A DNA stretch of 64,000 nucleotides from Doryteuthis pealeii (taxonomy: Eukaryota; Mollusca; Cephalopoda; Myopsida; Loliginidae): positions 56,644,480 to 56,708,479 of the forward strand of contig CM042145.1 in the NCBI GenBank assembly GCA_023376005.1, read 5' to 3'. Positions within the stretch are counted from its first letter, which is position 1. Every line of letters starts with the position of its first letter. The translations under genes and the position numbers were made by a program. Shown in pieces: positions 10,290-20,700 of this stretch. The notes under the pieces are model-generated. The model had not been told where the DNA came from and ran no database searches. It was given only the letters and a program-made list of their open reading frames with translations.

Positions 10290-11124
10290 TTAGCAGGACC
10301 TGTGGATATACCTCAGTATAATGATTTAATTATTACAACCTTTGATATGTTTACTTAAGAGCTATTGTAAATAGTTCAATATATAAAATGTATAATATTC
10401 ATTAACTCTTTCTCACTCTTTTTTTTCTTTTTCTTTTCATCTTTAAATTACATTTGAAACAGATCTAATTAGTTAACGAAATTTACTTCTGCTTCTACCA
10501 AAGACACCGTAACACCTGCGAAGATCTTAAACAAAATAAGTTCGTCCTCTTTTGCCCCCTCGCCACTGTTCTTTTATACTCGGTCTGGCCGAGACGTCAC
10601 AACTCTCGTCTCGCCAGCTATGAGACTTGCCACTATAAATTCCCACCTCAAGGACACTCACGATTTTTACCTCCACAACTAGTCGGACTCGTCACATGTT
10701 TTTCTTCCGCCCACACGTGCAACATGCCACCCGCTGTCTCTTCAATCGACAGACCGTTGTTGGCTCATCACAGGTTCGTGAATTTTGCCACTCACTCTCG
10801 CTACACAGATTAGCATTATTACTTCTGTGCACTCAACCCATCTCTCAATCTTTCTCCTACTCTCTTTCTTTCTTTCTTATATTTTTTCTGTATAGCATTC
10901 CCTTTTCTTCCCTTTTTTTCTTTACAATAAAAACAAAATGGTCCATTATTTAGCTGAGGTGACAACACTCATAAAAAAATAAGAATTCAGCAGATAAACA
11001 GCATCAGATAATCAGGATTTACATGTTTGCATTTCATCTTGGATGATTTGGACAGTCTCATTTTTAACTAGAGGGTGTTACAAATGTTCCTACCATTAAG
11101 GATCACAAATATTAAAAATATAGA
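10290..11124 (-). mobile_element. HelA Helitron split by a solo LTR
   Basis: The minus-strand 5' TC is at 11124-11123. The 3' end near 10290 reads TAGCAGGACCTGTGGATATA on plus. The HelA word GAAACAGATTAGC is interrupted after CAGAT at 10464 and resumes at 10806. Removing the insertion leaves about 490 bp. Confidence 0.75.
10465..10805 (-). mobile_element. Solo LTR nested in HelA
   Basis: 341 bp insertion flanked by a CAGAT duplication (10460-10464 and 10806-10810). Read on the minus strand it begins TGTAGCGAGAGTG, a usual LTR start. It holds a TATA-like GTATAAAAGAAC near 10570-10580 and is visibly richer in G+C than its surroundings. The other end reads CTAATTAG instead of ..CA, so the boundary may have decayed. 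No internal retroelement sequence remains, so it is read as an LTR left by recombination. Confidence 0.6.
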
Positions 11125-11184
11125 TTATTGATATTGATTTTTCAATATCTATTTTGTAGTGAAAATTAGTCCCGCAGATTATAC

Positions 11185-11216
11185 AGTTATATATATATAT
11201 ATATATATACACTATA
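11185..11216. repeat. (TA)n microsatellite
   Basis: Short TA run. Confidence 0.85.
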
Positions 11217-11845
11217 TACCATAATTATACATTATACAGTGAACATTTTCAATCAAATTTCAGCTAGTAAATATCATAGTTTAAAGATACTTTTATTATA
11301 TCTTTGGAAATATTACATTTCTTTCTTTGGAAATTTCAATATCTTAAAATGATCTTGGAAAAAAAAGAAATTGCCCTTCGGAAATGTGGATCCTTCGACC
11401 TGATCAATTCCCCCAATTTGATGTGTCTGTTTCTTTTGCATATTGGTAAATTCCTTTTTTCTTGTTCTGCTAATGCATCCTTTTCTTCTGTCTGTGGAAA
11501 AGAAATTTTCTAAAATCTATAGAAATGTTTCAATGTTGTTTTTTTTTTTTCTTGCTTCCCACAAATCAATTTAACTTTTGTGTTGATTATTAGAAAATGT
11601 CTTCTTTTTTTTTCATTTTCATGCAGGAAGATCAATGTTTTCAGACAAAATTAAATGAAATTGTCTCGGGTTTTGCATATTTACATTTTTAGATTGTCTA
11701 TGAATAACTGTTTTTATTTATTCAATTTTTTTTTCTAAGATTCTGCTGTTAAAAGAAAAAAAAGAAAAAATAACCATAGAAATCTTAATGTATATATATT
11801 TTACTTATTTACTCAAATTGACCTATATCTTCTGTCTTATTTTAT
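11217..11845. other. Non-coding stretch, no gene seen
   Basis: T-rich sequence with many homopolymer runs. The 69-codon frame at 11304-11513 lacks any recognised domain. Confidence 0.5.
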
Positions 11846-11849
11846 TTGT

Positions 11850-12155
11850 TTGTTTTGTTTTATGGCATATCAACCTCGGTGGGTTATTTAATGCCAACTA
11901 AATTTTGAAATAAATTCATTCTTTATGGATATTCAATTTTTTTTTATAAACACATTTTACTATTTATCCCACAGATGAGACCCTAGCAGGTACTACCACT
12001 CCGGGTCAGAGTGGACCAGGGAGCAATGGTGATGAAAAGGTATTCCACATTACCCAGACCTCCAGAACTGGAACCTCACCATCTGATAGAGTTTAACGTC
12101 ATTCCCAGGACATGATGACCCTCAGTCACTGCTTTCTAGCATCTGAAATATCTAA
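11850..12155 (+). repeat. RepA copy, 3'-truncated
   Basis: Starts with the family 5' block (TTTTATGGCATATCAACC, GGGTTATTTAATGCC) and continues through AGGTACTACCACTCCGGG and CAGAACTGGAACCTCACC to TTCTAGCATCTGA, where it stops. Confidence 0.8.
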
Positions 12156-12284
12156 CATTCTGAAAGCATCACAGGATTTCCTAAACATCAACTCTGAAGG
12201 ACTTTAACAACAGTTTAACTTTGCAGCAAGGTAAGACAACCCCCCCTGCCTAATGGAATCATCTGTGTTTTTTTTTAAATTGAG

Positions 12285-12370
12285 TACCCATGAAGAATGA
12301 ATAAAACAATGTCTTCAGCAGAAAATAACCCAACAAGGGTTGACATGCTATAAAATCCAACCAACCAACC
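12285..12370 (-). repeat. RepA 5'-end fragment
   Basis: GAGTACCCATGAAGAATGAA and AACCCAACAAGGGTTGACAT mark the RepA 5' block in minus orientation. Confidence 0.75.
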
Positions 12371-12449
12371 TATTTTTCTTTCACAGTAACCTTCTCTTAA
12401 TTGGACTTCCTTTACAACAAACTAAAAAGCTCCAACCATCTCTTGTCTC

Positions 12450-12525
12450 AAATTGAGTATTGGTTTTTCTTCTTCTAGATTGGTTGCCAAATAAGGCTTG
12501 AGGTTCTAGATAAAGATGAATTTAT
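12450..12525 (-). mobile_element. SINE-T2 fragment
   Basis: GTTTTTCTTCTTCTAGATTG, GTTGCCAAATAAGGCTTGAG: worn SINE-T2 body. Confidence 0.4.
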
Positions 12526-12687
12526 TCCTTCCTCAAAGCCATTACTTACCAAGGGAATATAAAGCTTCTCACTGATTCCATTTTTTGTGCCAATAAATAA
12601 GAAAAGAACAAAATGAACAAACAAAATGGCAAAGTCCCAAATGCCAATGTACTGAGCTTTTAAGGTTTATATACAGAACCAGGAAGT

Positions 12688-12785
12688 TGAAGCATGTGGT
12701 GTAATGGTAATCCTTGTAGGAAATGGACTTGTCAATCAGAGTTCAAATCTGGGAAGAAGCTGTTTGAATTATTGAATAAAAAAAA
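12688..12785 (+). mobile_element. SINE-T2 tRNA-like head, truncated
   Basis: GTGGTGTAATGGTAATCCTT (A-box region) and GAGTTCAAATCTGGG (B-box region) are well preserved. The body ends after GAAGCTGTTTGAA and runs into an A run. Confidence 0.6.
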
Positions 12786-13670
12786 AAAATTTACTTTTTT
12801 CTAAAATTTTCAAAATTGAACAAGATTTTGCTATTTAGAAGAGCATTTCCAAACTGTTAATAATCCTTAAAGGTCCCTGCAACCTTGGGAAATTTCTGGA
12901 TCCCTCTGGCTGCCAGTCCTTATAGGTCCCTGAAACATTTGGAAATTGACAAACAAAAAAAGCCCCAGATTTTCTGTTTGATCAACTACTTATGGGCAGT
13001 ACTTTCTTTATGGTAATGCAATTTTCTCCTTCATTCCAAAGGATTAAATGACTTTTTACAGAGAAACAGCTTACTAGCAATCGAAAAAGCTCCTCCTTCC
13101 ACTTTCTCCATCGTTAAATGTGATAGATTTCTTCCAAGATCTTCAATGATACACTCTCCGAAGCATTAATATGTAAATGAAATCTAAATTCTTCACTCTA
13201 TACAAATTCTGCAGAATCACTCTGGATCAAACTTTCCATATTCTGACAAGAATCTGATGTTTATCTCAGACAGGAATGGCTTCGTTTTTTTAAAGAGAAA
13301 AAATATCATCTACAGAAAAGACGTTGAATTAAATAACTTCCTGCTTGTTATTCTTCAAAATGAATCCTTTTTTCTGAGGTCTTGAATTCGGCTGATATTT
13401 TTTTTTGCTTTTTATTCAGTCTTTTGAGAAGTGAAAATTTAAACAAGTGGTCATCTCTACATGATGAGGTTTTGAGATTTCCTCAGCCTTTCATTAATGA
13501 CAACATCAATTGTTGTTTCAAAACAGTGAATTATTCTCTTAATAAATGACACATAACACAGGAATCTTCTTGTAAATTTCAGAATAGCTACAATTAAATT
13601 GCCAAAGACCAGCTTTGTGGTTTCTGACAGCAACCTCTGCATAATATAGATACATCATCTAGCAATTCTG
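12786..13670. other. Non-coding stretch, no gene seen
   Basis: Mostly unique-looking. A partly repeated motif (AAAGGTCCCTGCAACCTT / TATAGGTCCCTGAAACATTT) lies at 12868-12940. The minus frame of 61 codons at 13457-13642 has no motif. Confidence 0.5.
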
Positions 13671-13671
13671 G

Positions 13672-13674
13672 TTC

Positions 13675-13710
<36 letters not shown>

Positions 13711-13713
13711 AAG
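13672..13713. repeat. (TA)n microsatellite
   Basis: TA run with one imperfection. Confidence 0.9.
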
Positions 13714-13936
13714 ATAAAAGTATCCAACTGACTGGTATGTAGAGGATAATTCTATTTGGTATCATCAATATCTCCTGTACATCCTCAATGTATGCGCATG
13801 TTGATGCAAACTTATATATTCATACAAGGATTTTTACAAATCCCTAATGTATTATAACTAATGAATTAATTATATACAGAACAATATTTGAACTTTCAAA
13901 GGAAAAACTTAAATCTTCATTTGGCTATAAAAGATT

Positions 13937-14010
13937 TATTTTGACCAGAACTCAATATGAGCCTATCTGATGAGACTAGGCTCATATTGAGTTATGGTTG
14001 AAATAAATTT
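13937..14010. repeat. Short hairpin with CTGATGA loop
   Basis: AACTCAATATGAGCCTA is answered by TAGGCTCATATTGAGTT around CTGATGAGAC. Flanking TTATTTTGACCAGAA / ATGGTTGAAATAAA extend the pairing loosely. CTGATGA and a downstream GAAA are hammerhead core words, but their spacing does not give a convincing fold. Confidence 0.6.
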
Positions 14011-14054
14011 ATGATAGCTAAATGATGGTTTGTTAAGTTTTTCTTTCTTTAAAA

Positions 14055-14089
<35 letters not shown>
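14055..14089. repeat. (TA)n microsatellite
   Basis: TA run directly abutting the next hairpin. Confidence 0.9.
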
Positions 14090-14091
<2 letters not shown>

Positions 14092-14319
14092 GATGAATGA
14101 ATAGACAAATAAAAGGTTTAGCTTTTATTCATTTACTTGGGAACAATATTATGACCAATGGTTTCCTGCTAAAGCATTCGTCAGGTAAACAAAATAGTTT
14201 TTTTTTAAAACTATTTTGTTTACCTGACGAATGCTTTAGCAGGAAACCATTGGTCATAATATTGTTCCCAAGTAAATGAATAAAAGCTAAACCTTTTATT
14301 TGTCTAGTAATTCATCTAT
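14090..14319. mobile_element. Large near-perfect fold-back element
   Basis: Arms of about 110 bases (TAGATGAATGAATAGACA.. and its complement ending ..AGTAATTCATCTA) with a loop of about 5 bases. Only a few mismatches near the outer ends, so either young or homogenised. Each arm holds CTGACGA-ATGCTTTAGCAG-GAAAC, a hammerhead-like core with a four-pair helix. The 60-codon frame inside is just one arm read through. The outer right flank (GATATTGAGCACTCTT) matches, inverted, the left flank of the hairpin at 511. Confidence 0.8.
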
Positions 14320-14339
14320 CAACGCTCTATCACAGATAT

Positions 14340-14651
14340 TGAGCACTCTTCTAATAACACTGCACATTGGATTACAACTACTTTTTCTAGTATACTAGTG
14401 CCAACCATACACACTAATATGTAATTTTTTTTTTTTCGTTTTTGTCTTTTTTTTTTTTAGTTGTAAGGGTTTTGCATATGCTTCGTATATTTGTTGTCTG
14501 GTTATAAAAAAAATAAAAATACTGTTTGGTTTTTTAAGCATGCATAAATGGTAAATGTAAGTATTCAAATAAACTAATATTTAAGAAGTACAGTTGACTT
14601 ACTTGTTATATTCGAATTAATAATCTGGATGATACTGGACTCAGGATATAT

Positions 14652-14695
<44 letters not shown>

Positions 14696-15034
14696 TAATT
14701 TTTGTTTGCTTGATATAAACTTTTTTGAAGTTAGTGGATTTTTATTGGCAGATGGTTTGTATGTTGAAAATTATTTACTAAGGAGGACTACAAAGTGTTT
14801 TTTTAATATGTAACATTACACTAATACCTAAAGCCATTCAAACTCAACATACCAAAGATATAAAAATTCAATTTACTCATAACTAGTCACAATTTAAGAA
14901 TTATCCATATTACTGAGTCAAAAATAATTTACATGATTATATAATGATTAAGTCAACAATATTTCTTAATTTGAACACTTACATTCACCATTTTTTATGC
15001 TTAAAAAAAACAACAGTATTTATGTATATATTAT
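14340..15034. other. Non-coding stretch with (TA)n at 14650-14695
   Basis: AT-rich, T runs, one CACACATATATA-type microsatellite; no gene or known repeat seen. Confidence 0.55.
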
Positions 15035-15570
15035 ACACACCAATCCCTCCACATGAGTAGGATGTGCCACAAGGTCAATTTCTTAAGTGGAATTTACTCA
15101 AATACCAACAAAAAAAAATAGACCCAGTCAATACCCTGTATATTTAAAATTAATAACCTTTGTTCTTCTTTAAAGAATTACTACTATCTTAAAATATTTT
15201 AAACCTATTTAAACCTGAAAAACTAGGAAATACTAGAATAGGCTCAATCCTCATAAGTGATCATCCTCCACACATTGATCATTTGTTGTGTCTTTTGTAA
15301 AAAAAAATGTGTGAAAATAAACATCTTTCTTTCTTTAACAAGTTTGGATTCAGAGTTTACCATCTTCTAGACTGGTTGCCTAGCCAAGGTTAAAGAGCCC
15401 AGTCTGTCCAACTATTTACCCATAGCTGAAAAAAGAATAGTTGGATGCATACCTTTCCCAAGAGTATTAGCACTATTTGAAATGCAAACAGCCTTGTCCA
15501 GGATTTGAACTTTGGTTACCGAGCCCATTTCCTATAACAATAACCATTACATGATGTAACTCCATTGCAT
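15035..15570 (-). mobile_element. SINE-T2 interrupted by about 230 bases
   Basis: The tail is at 15040-15107 (CCAATCCCTCCACATGAG, CACAAGGTCAATTTC). The body resumes near 15338 (TTTGGATTCAGAGTTTACC) and runs to the tRNA head near 15505-15560 (GGATTTGAACTTTGGTTACC, ATAACCATTACATGATG, on plus). The 15108-15337 insert is AT-rich and unidentified; no clear target duplication was found. Confidence 0.7.
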
Positions 15571-15955
15571 TTGTAAGTACCAATAATCTAATTGACCGAG
15601 ACGGTCAGCGGGAGAGAGAGAGGGGGTAGCAGAGATGGTTGGATCTCATGAGGTTGACAATGGTAAGTGAACCGACACATGTCAGCTGAACCAATTTTGT
15701 TAGGCTCCTGAGTGTACCTGTAATTTTTTATGCATATTGTATTACCCACACATTTTCTTTATCTGTCTATGTCTTTTGGAATTACATCACACAACTTAAA
15801 TGCCTATCCCCAGGGCTGGTGCTAAGCTCTCATAGGCCAACCCTAAATCTATAATACGAGAGCCTTCACTCTACTACATGTCAATTTTCATAAAGTAGTA
15901 AGTATTAACTGACACTGTGTCAGTTGAACACAAGGATGTTTTAAAAATTGTGTGA
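15571..15955. other. Non-coding stretch, no gene seen
   Basis: Short GA-rich patch at 15612-15630; nothing else recognised. Confidence 0.45.
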
Positions 15956-16265
15956 GTCCCTTCAGCATTCCTTTTGTGAGGTACCTCAGGCATTGGGTAA
16001 TAAACCCAGCACTGCCTCTTTTAGACGAGGGGGCAGGTGTGCCTGAGGAGATGACCACCCAGGGTTACACTGATATTAATATCTTACTGATCCAATGGCC
16101 TAAGCCACTGGACACTGTATTCCAAAAAAAACCCCCGGAATCAGTTAAGTATTTTCATGAAGTAGTATCTATAGAAAATATAGACAATTTGTCTTTCTGG
16201 GGTAATGCTTCCCATCCCCCTCTGACCAGGGGGTGGGTCAGGGTTTCTATGCACCCCCCCCCCGG
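15956..16265 (+). repeat. RepG copy
   Basis: Shares GAGGTACCTCAGGCATTGGG, TAATAAACCCAGCACTGCC and CGAGGGGGCAGGTGTGCCTG with the copies at 44830 and 50640, and TGGGGTAATGCTTCCC with the RepG-like sequence near 50446. The 135-codon open frame at 15952-16359 lies across this repeat and is not a gene. Confidence 0.6.
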
Positions 16266-16409
16266 TCTATACTTCCTGACATTTGTATTTTATTTCCTAT
16301 TTTGTGGTTTCAGTTTCAAGAGTTCTGGTTCAACCTTCTTGTCTGAATTTTTGAGATGAGGATTGATAATTTGGATTTTTCAGACAATTATCCTCATCAG
16401 TTGGAAATC

Positions 16410-16745
16410 TGGCACAACGGATACAAGGGTTGAGTTAATACAGTTTTAAGTGACAATTATCTGTAGGCTGCAGGCTCAATCCTGGTCAAGGGCAATAATA
16501 ACATAGAATACTTAACATAGCTTAACACTTGTAGCCGATCATGGTTAATGGAATTAGAACAGTCAAAACCCAAAGATTGAATAGAGGGTTCAGTTTGAAG
16601 TTCGGTGAAGGTTCCCAATTTTGAAGAAGCACCTGAAAAAGGTTAGAGGGCATATCAGACAAAACGTTGTGTACATAACAATAAAGATGCGGACAATAGT
16701 GTGAAAAATCCAAATAATACAAATTCTCCTTGTTAATTTCATTTC
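16410..16745 (+). mobile_element. SINE-D with PLE-like 3' part
   Basis: tRNA-like head (GTTGAGTTAATACAGTTTTA, B box GGCTCAATCCTGG), a body shared with 55193-55560 (AACATAGCTTAACACTTGTA), and a 3' part ACCTGAAAAAGG..CAGACAAAACGTTGTG followed by ATAACAATAAAGATG and AATCCAAATAATAC. The CTGAA..AAAACGTTG layout resembles the degenerate hammerhead-like ends of Penelope-like elements. Confidence 0.65.
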
Positions 16746-16749
16746 TCTG

Positions 16750-17000
16750 CCCATTCAATTTATAACAAAAGGAACAAGGTGTGTCTCTTTGCAAGGGAAG
16801 TAATTTTGAGGTGATAAAGTCAATTTATAATTAAGTTAATAATAAAACAAAAACATCATAAGATCACAATTTCATTACTTCATAGACAAAACTTATTTGA
16901 TGTGAATAATTTCTAATGATGTTGTTATTGATTATATTCAGATGAAAATACAACAGAAAAAAGTTTTTCATTATTTCTTAGGAGAGATACTTCAATTTGA
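16750..17000. other. Non-coding stretch, no gene seen
   Basis: AT-rich spacer between two repeats. Confidence 0.45.
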
Positions 17001-17004
17001 CCAA

Positions 17005-17575
17005 AACTTTTACAGGGGTAACATCCTGCCAATGGGACCACCTGTTAGCCATGGGTGGCTACCTTTCATTCTTAAGGATGGAACTCTGGTGGATGAGCAA
17101 TCCATGACATGCAACACTCCACTTTGGCCCTTACTTAGGCTAGATGAGTGAGCGGAGAGGCCCCTTCCGATAAATTGCTGGTCATGTCAAGCCCTAGCAC
17201 CTATATGATTGTTCCAACCCTATGCCCTTATGGCAAACCCCAACCTTTTGTATCATATATGCACTAGAAGGTGGTGGCTGAGGATCTCCTGGGTATGATG
17301 TTAAACTATCTGATGGTGAAGTTCCAATTCTGGAGCTCTGGGGAATGTGGAGTACCTCTTCATCACCATTACTCCCAGGTCCCCTCTGACCTGGAGTGGT
17401 AGTACCCGAGTCCATCTATGGGTTAATCAGAAAAAAAATGAATTTGAAAAAAATGTGTTTGAGAAGAAATTGAGTTTTTTAAAATGTAGTATCCATCAAG
17501 AAGGAATAAAACAAAAAGTCTTTGGCATAAGATAACCCAATAAGGATTGACATGCTGTAAAATCCAACCAAAAAA
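17005..17575 (-). repeat. RepA, nearly full length
   Basis: Runs from the 3' block (GGACCACCTGTTAGCCATGG) through TTTATCATATGCACTA-type and CCCTCTGACCTGGAGTGG sequence to the 5' block (AACCCAATAAGGATTGACAT, AAATCCAACCA). The open frames on both strands here are RepA shadows. Confidence 0.85.
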
Positions 17576-17880
17576 CCTTGTTGCCAATAAAACTGAAAAC
17601 AACATAAATAACCTTTGATACCAAGTTTAGATAAATTGGTCTTTTTGCAAAAACATTCTAATACTTTTGCCAAAACAACACTTTTTACTTAGAAAAAAAA
17701 AAATATATATATAAATAAAAAAAAACTTCTCTTTTCCTTCTTTCTTTTCTAGCAAATACTTGAATCAATCTTCATTTTCCTTTTTTTTTTTTATTCATCC
17801 TTTATTTTTTTTTCTTAACCTTGGATTCTTCTTTCTTTTTGTTGTACAACCCTCAACTTTGTTCTCTTCTTTCTTCATCA
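17573..17880. repeat. Duplicated block, copy 1
   Basis: CCTTGTTGCCAATAAA, CCAAGTTTAGATAAATTGG, TTTTTGCAAAAACATTC, CTAGCAAATA: the same order recurs at 18349-18560. The later TTGTTGTACAACCCTCAACT resembles 19408-19428, so copy 2 may have been stretched by pyrimidine expansion. Confidence 0.75.
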
Positions 17881-18348
17881 AGGAGTTTGAAATGTTTCAC
17901 ACTGTGGTTGTTGTTCTTGTTTGAGTATAAAGGAGTGTGTAAATCTTGTGTGTCCAATGCATAATTGGGATATAATGACTTTTTTTTTCTTTTTGGATAT
18001 TCTAAATGCTGGTCTCCAGTTTCACAAAATGTGTTTGATTAACCAGAGTTTATTGTGGATTTTGTTATTCCAGTATCATTACCATTTTGTATGGAGGAAT
18101 TTTCAAGTCAGAATATGGAATCTTGAATTTTCCAATTTGTTCATATTAAAAAGAGAATTTTAGGTTTTTTGATTAATGGAAAATTTACCGGAATTAATAT
18201 TGAATGCTAAGTAGAGGATTTAATTATTTACTAAGCTTAGCTTAGATGTGGCACAAATCCAGAAGTATGGGGCACCCAGTGAGAATCAAATGTTTCTAAG
18301 CAGTTTTATTATTTTTTTTATGATAGGTCCTTTGATTTGACCAAAAAC
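17881..18348. other. Non-coding stretch, no gene seen
   Basis: An 80-codon frame at 17921-18163 is F/I/L-rich without motifs. A worn SINE-J-like piece may lie at 18245-18290 (GTATGGGGCACCCAG). Confidence 0.45.
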
Positions 18349-18560
18349 CTTGTTGCCAATAAATAAATGTCATTTGATTCCAAGTTTAGATAAATTGGGA
18401 TTTTTGCAAAAACATTCGGATACTTTTGCCAAAATACACATTTTTTTCATTGGAAAAAAAAAAAAAAAAAAAAAAGGATAAATAAAATAAATTCAAAAAA
18501 TATTTTCCTTCTTTCCTTTCTACTCTAGCAAATAATTGAATCAATCTTTGTTCTTCTTTT
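18349..18560. repeat. Duplicated block, copy 2
   Basis: Direct repeat of 17573-17775 at a distance of about 776 bases, with a longer A run. Confidence 0.75.
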
Positions 18561-19670
18561 TTCATTCTCTCTCTCTCTGTCTTTAATCTTTTTAATTCCA
18601 CATCTCTCTTCCTCTCTCTCTCTTCTATTCCTCATCTTTCTCTCTTCTTCCTTAAATCCTTTTCTCTCATTTCTTGCCAGTTATCCACTTCTTTTTTTAC
18701 TTTCTTTGTACCATTTCTTATTTAATTAACTGCTCTCCCCCCTTCTCTCTCTCTCTCTCCACATCTCTTTTGCTCTTCATCTCTTTCATTCTATTACTTC
18801 ATCTCCCTTTCTTTCTCTCTGATTTTTCTGCTTCATATGTCTCTCTCTCTCTTTTTCTCTTTTCATTTCAGGAGTATCATTTCTACTCCTCATCTTTCTC
18901 TCTTCTTCATTTTATTCTTTTTATCTCTCTTTCCCTGCCAGTTACTCCTTTTCCACTCTCTTTGTACCATTTCTTATTTACTTCACTGTCCCCCTCCTCT
19001 CTCACCTTATTATTCTGGTTTTTCTTTTCTTTCAGCATTTCTTCCTTTCTTCATCCGCCCCCCTCCCCACACACACACACCATTTTAGTTTATATTTTCT
19101 CTTCTTTCCTTATTTTCCTTTGGCCCCTTCGGCATTTAGTTATTTTTCTAACAATTTAATGTTCTTTTTCCTTTTCTTCTTCTACTGAAACAACAACTAC
19201 TACTACTACTACAAAGGTTTCTTCTTCTTCTTCTATCTTCTTCTGTTGTCACTCTTTCATTCTCCCTCTTCATCTCATACCTTCTCTATTTCCTTCTTTT
19301 TCTCTCTCAATGTCTTTTCCCGTCTTTTCCTTCATTCTTCAAATTTCTTTCTTTCTCTTTATTTTCTTCTTAAACTTGCATTCTTTCTTTCTTTCTTTCT
19401 TTCTTTCTGTTGTGCAACCCTTCAACTACCAACTTTGCACTCTCCTTCAAGCTCTTCATCCCATCCCACACCAACCATCCGATTCCTATCTCTGTTGTTG
19501 TTCTTCTTCTTCTTCACTTCACCTCCCACTCCTCTGGTTTCCTGTAAGTCATCCCCACCAGCATGCCCCCCCCAAACCTCCCTCTTCCTTCTTCCCACCA
19601 ATACCACCCCCATCCCCTTTGTCAGTGCAGTTACTTCTTCATTTCCTTTCATCAAACAGTCTCTACTTGG
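18561..19670. repeat. 1.1 kb polypyrimidine tract
   Basis: Plus strand almost entirely C and T, with (CTTT), (CTTCTT), (TCTC) and (CA) patches. A block of about 120 bases is duplicated in it (18627-18745 and 18882-19000; TTTGTACCATTTCTTATTTA in both). All open frames here (S/F/L-rich) are composition artefacts. Confidence 0.85.
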
Positions 19671-19804
19671 GTGAAAAGATTTAAACAGACCCAACTTTAT
19701 TGATATATTGATTAATGGATGTTAATGAACATTGCGTTTCAGCCATTTGCTCAGTGAATGGCTGACCCAATATCTCTGACTCTACTATACAGGATGCCGG
19801 CCGC

Positions 19805-19904
19805 TCAAAGCAGAAAAGACCAGAAGCAGCAGCAGCAGCAGCAGCAGAAGCCACAAGATCATCATCATCATCAGCAACAACAACCAGAGTGAGAAGAGAA
19901 ATAA

Positions 19905-19936
<32 letters not shown>

Positions 19937-20030
19937 CAAAGAAGAGGAAAAGATATTACTTAGTGTATGGGTCATTACTAAATTTTTTGTCTTAAAATTA
20001 GATCTTTCAAATCCGACCTATACACAAGGG
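19805..20030. repeat. Trinucleotide-bordered duplicated block, copy 1
   Basis: (CAG)n then (ATC)n, followed by GAAGAGGAAAAGATAT and TTTTGTCTTAAAATTAGAT. It recurs at 20150-20330 with (GAT)n then (CAG)n. No open frame spans the CAG run convincingly. Confidence 0.7.
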
Positions 20031-20125
20031 TTGGTCGGCAGGTCAACTCTTGTTGGCTTATTTTATGTCAAAGACATTTTTGCTTTAGTTCGTTCTTGAT
20101 GGAAATTTTTTTTTAAATACATTCT
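20031..20125 (+). repeat. RepA 5' fragment between duplicated blocks
   Basis: GTCAACTCTTGTTGGCTTAT and TCAAAGACATTTTTGC match the RepA 5' block. Confidence 0.65.
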
Positions 20126-20149
20126 TTAAAACTGATTTTTTTTAAAGTC

Positions 20150-20330
20150 ACAAGATGATGATGATGATGATGATGATTATCAGCAGCAGCAGCAGCCACA
20201 TTATAAAGTAAAGAATTTTTTTTAAAAAGCCAAAAGGAAGAGGAAAAGGTATAACTTGTGTATAGGTCATCATTAAATCTTTTGTCTTAAAATTAGAACT
20301 TTTACATTCAACCTATACATAAGTATATAT
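20150..20330. repeat. Trinucleotide-bordered duplicated block, copy 2
   Basis: See copy 1: GGAAGAGGAAAAGGTATAAC, TTTTGTCTTAAAATTAGAAC. Confidence 0.7.
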
Positions 20331-20600
20331 GTATTTACCAACCCCTCTGCATGAACAGGATGTGTCACAAGGTCAATTTATCAAGCAAAGTTTAACCAGT
20401 TTGAATTCAGAGTTTTCCTTATCCTAGACCGATTGTCATAAAGTTCAAGAGTCCAGTCTACCCTCTAACAGTTGGATTCATACCTTTCCCAAGGGTATTA
20501 TTGCTATGTGAAATGTAAACAACCTCATCCAGGATTTGAACTTGTGTCATCGTGTCCATTTCCCATGAGACCTCATACATCGGTACCATGTACATGGTAG
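20325..20600 (-). mobile_element. SINE-T2
   Basis: Well-preserved minus copy: tail CCCTCTGCATGAACAGGATG, body ATACCTTTCCCAAGGGTATT, tRNA head near 20530-20595 (AGGATTTGAACTTGTGTCAT on plus). Confidence 0.75.
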
Positions 20601-20700
20601 ATATTTACCCAACCCATTCATCATAAGTTGGATGTGATACAAGGTCGCAAGTATGAGGCATGCAGCAAGGATCAAACTCACTATTCAGTTGTAATGGATC
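20600..20700 (-). mobile_element. SINE-J fragment
   Basis: ACAAGGTCGCAAGTATGAGG and CAAGGATCAAACTCACTATTC, the complement of the SINE-J head and body seen at 58600. Confidence 0.5.

Noticed and set aside
13937..14010. Active hammerhead ribozyme (CTGATGA present)
   Set aside because: CTGATGA sits in the loop of a strong hairpin and the GAAA is too far away to complete the core.
15108..15337. Transposon inside SINE-T2
   Set aside because: The SINE is interrupted, but no terminal repeats or target duplication could be seen, so the insert was not named.
15952..16359. 135-codon frame suggesting a gene
   Set aside because: Runs across RepG, which recurs at 44830 and 50640 without that frame.
18674..19159. 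161-codon S/L/F-rich frame
   Set aside because: Lies wholly in the polypyrimidine tract and overlaps equally long frames in other phases.
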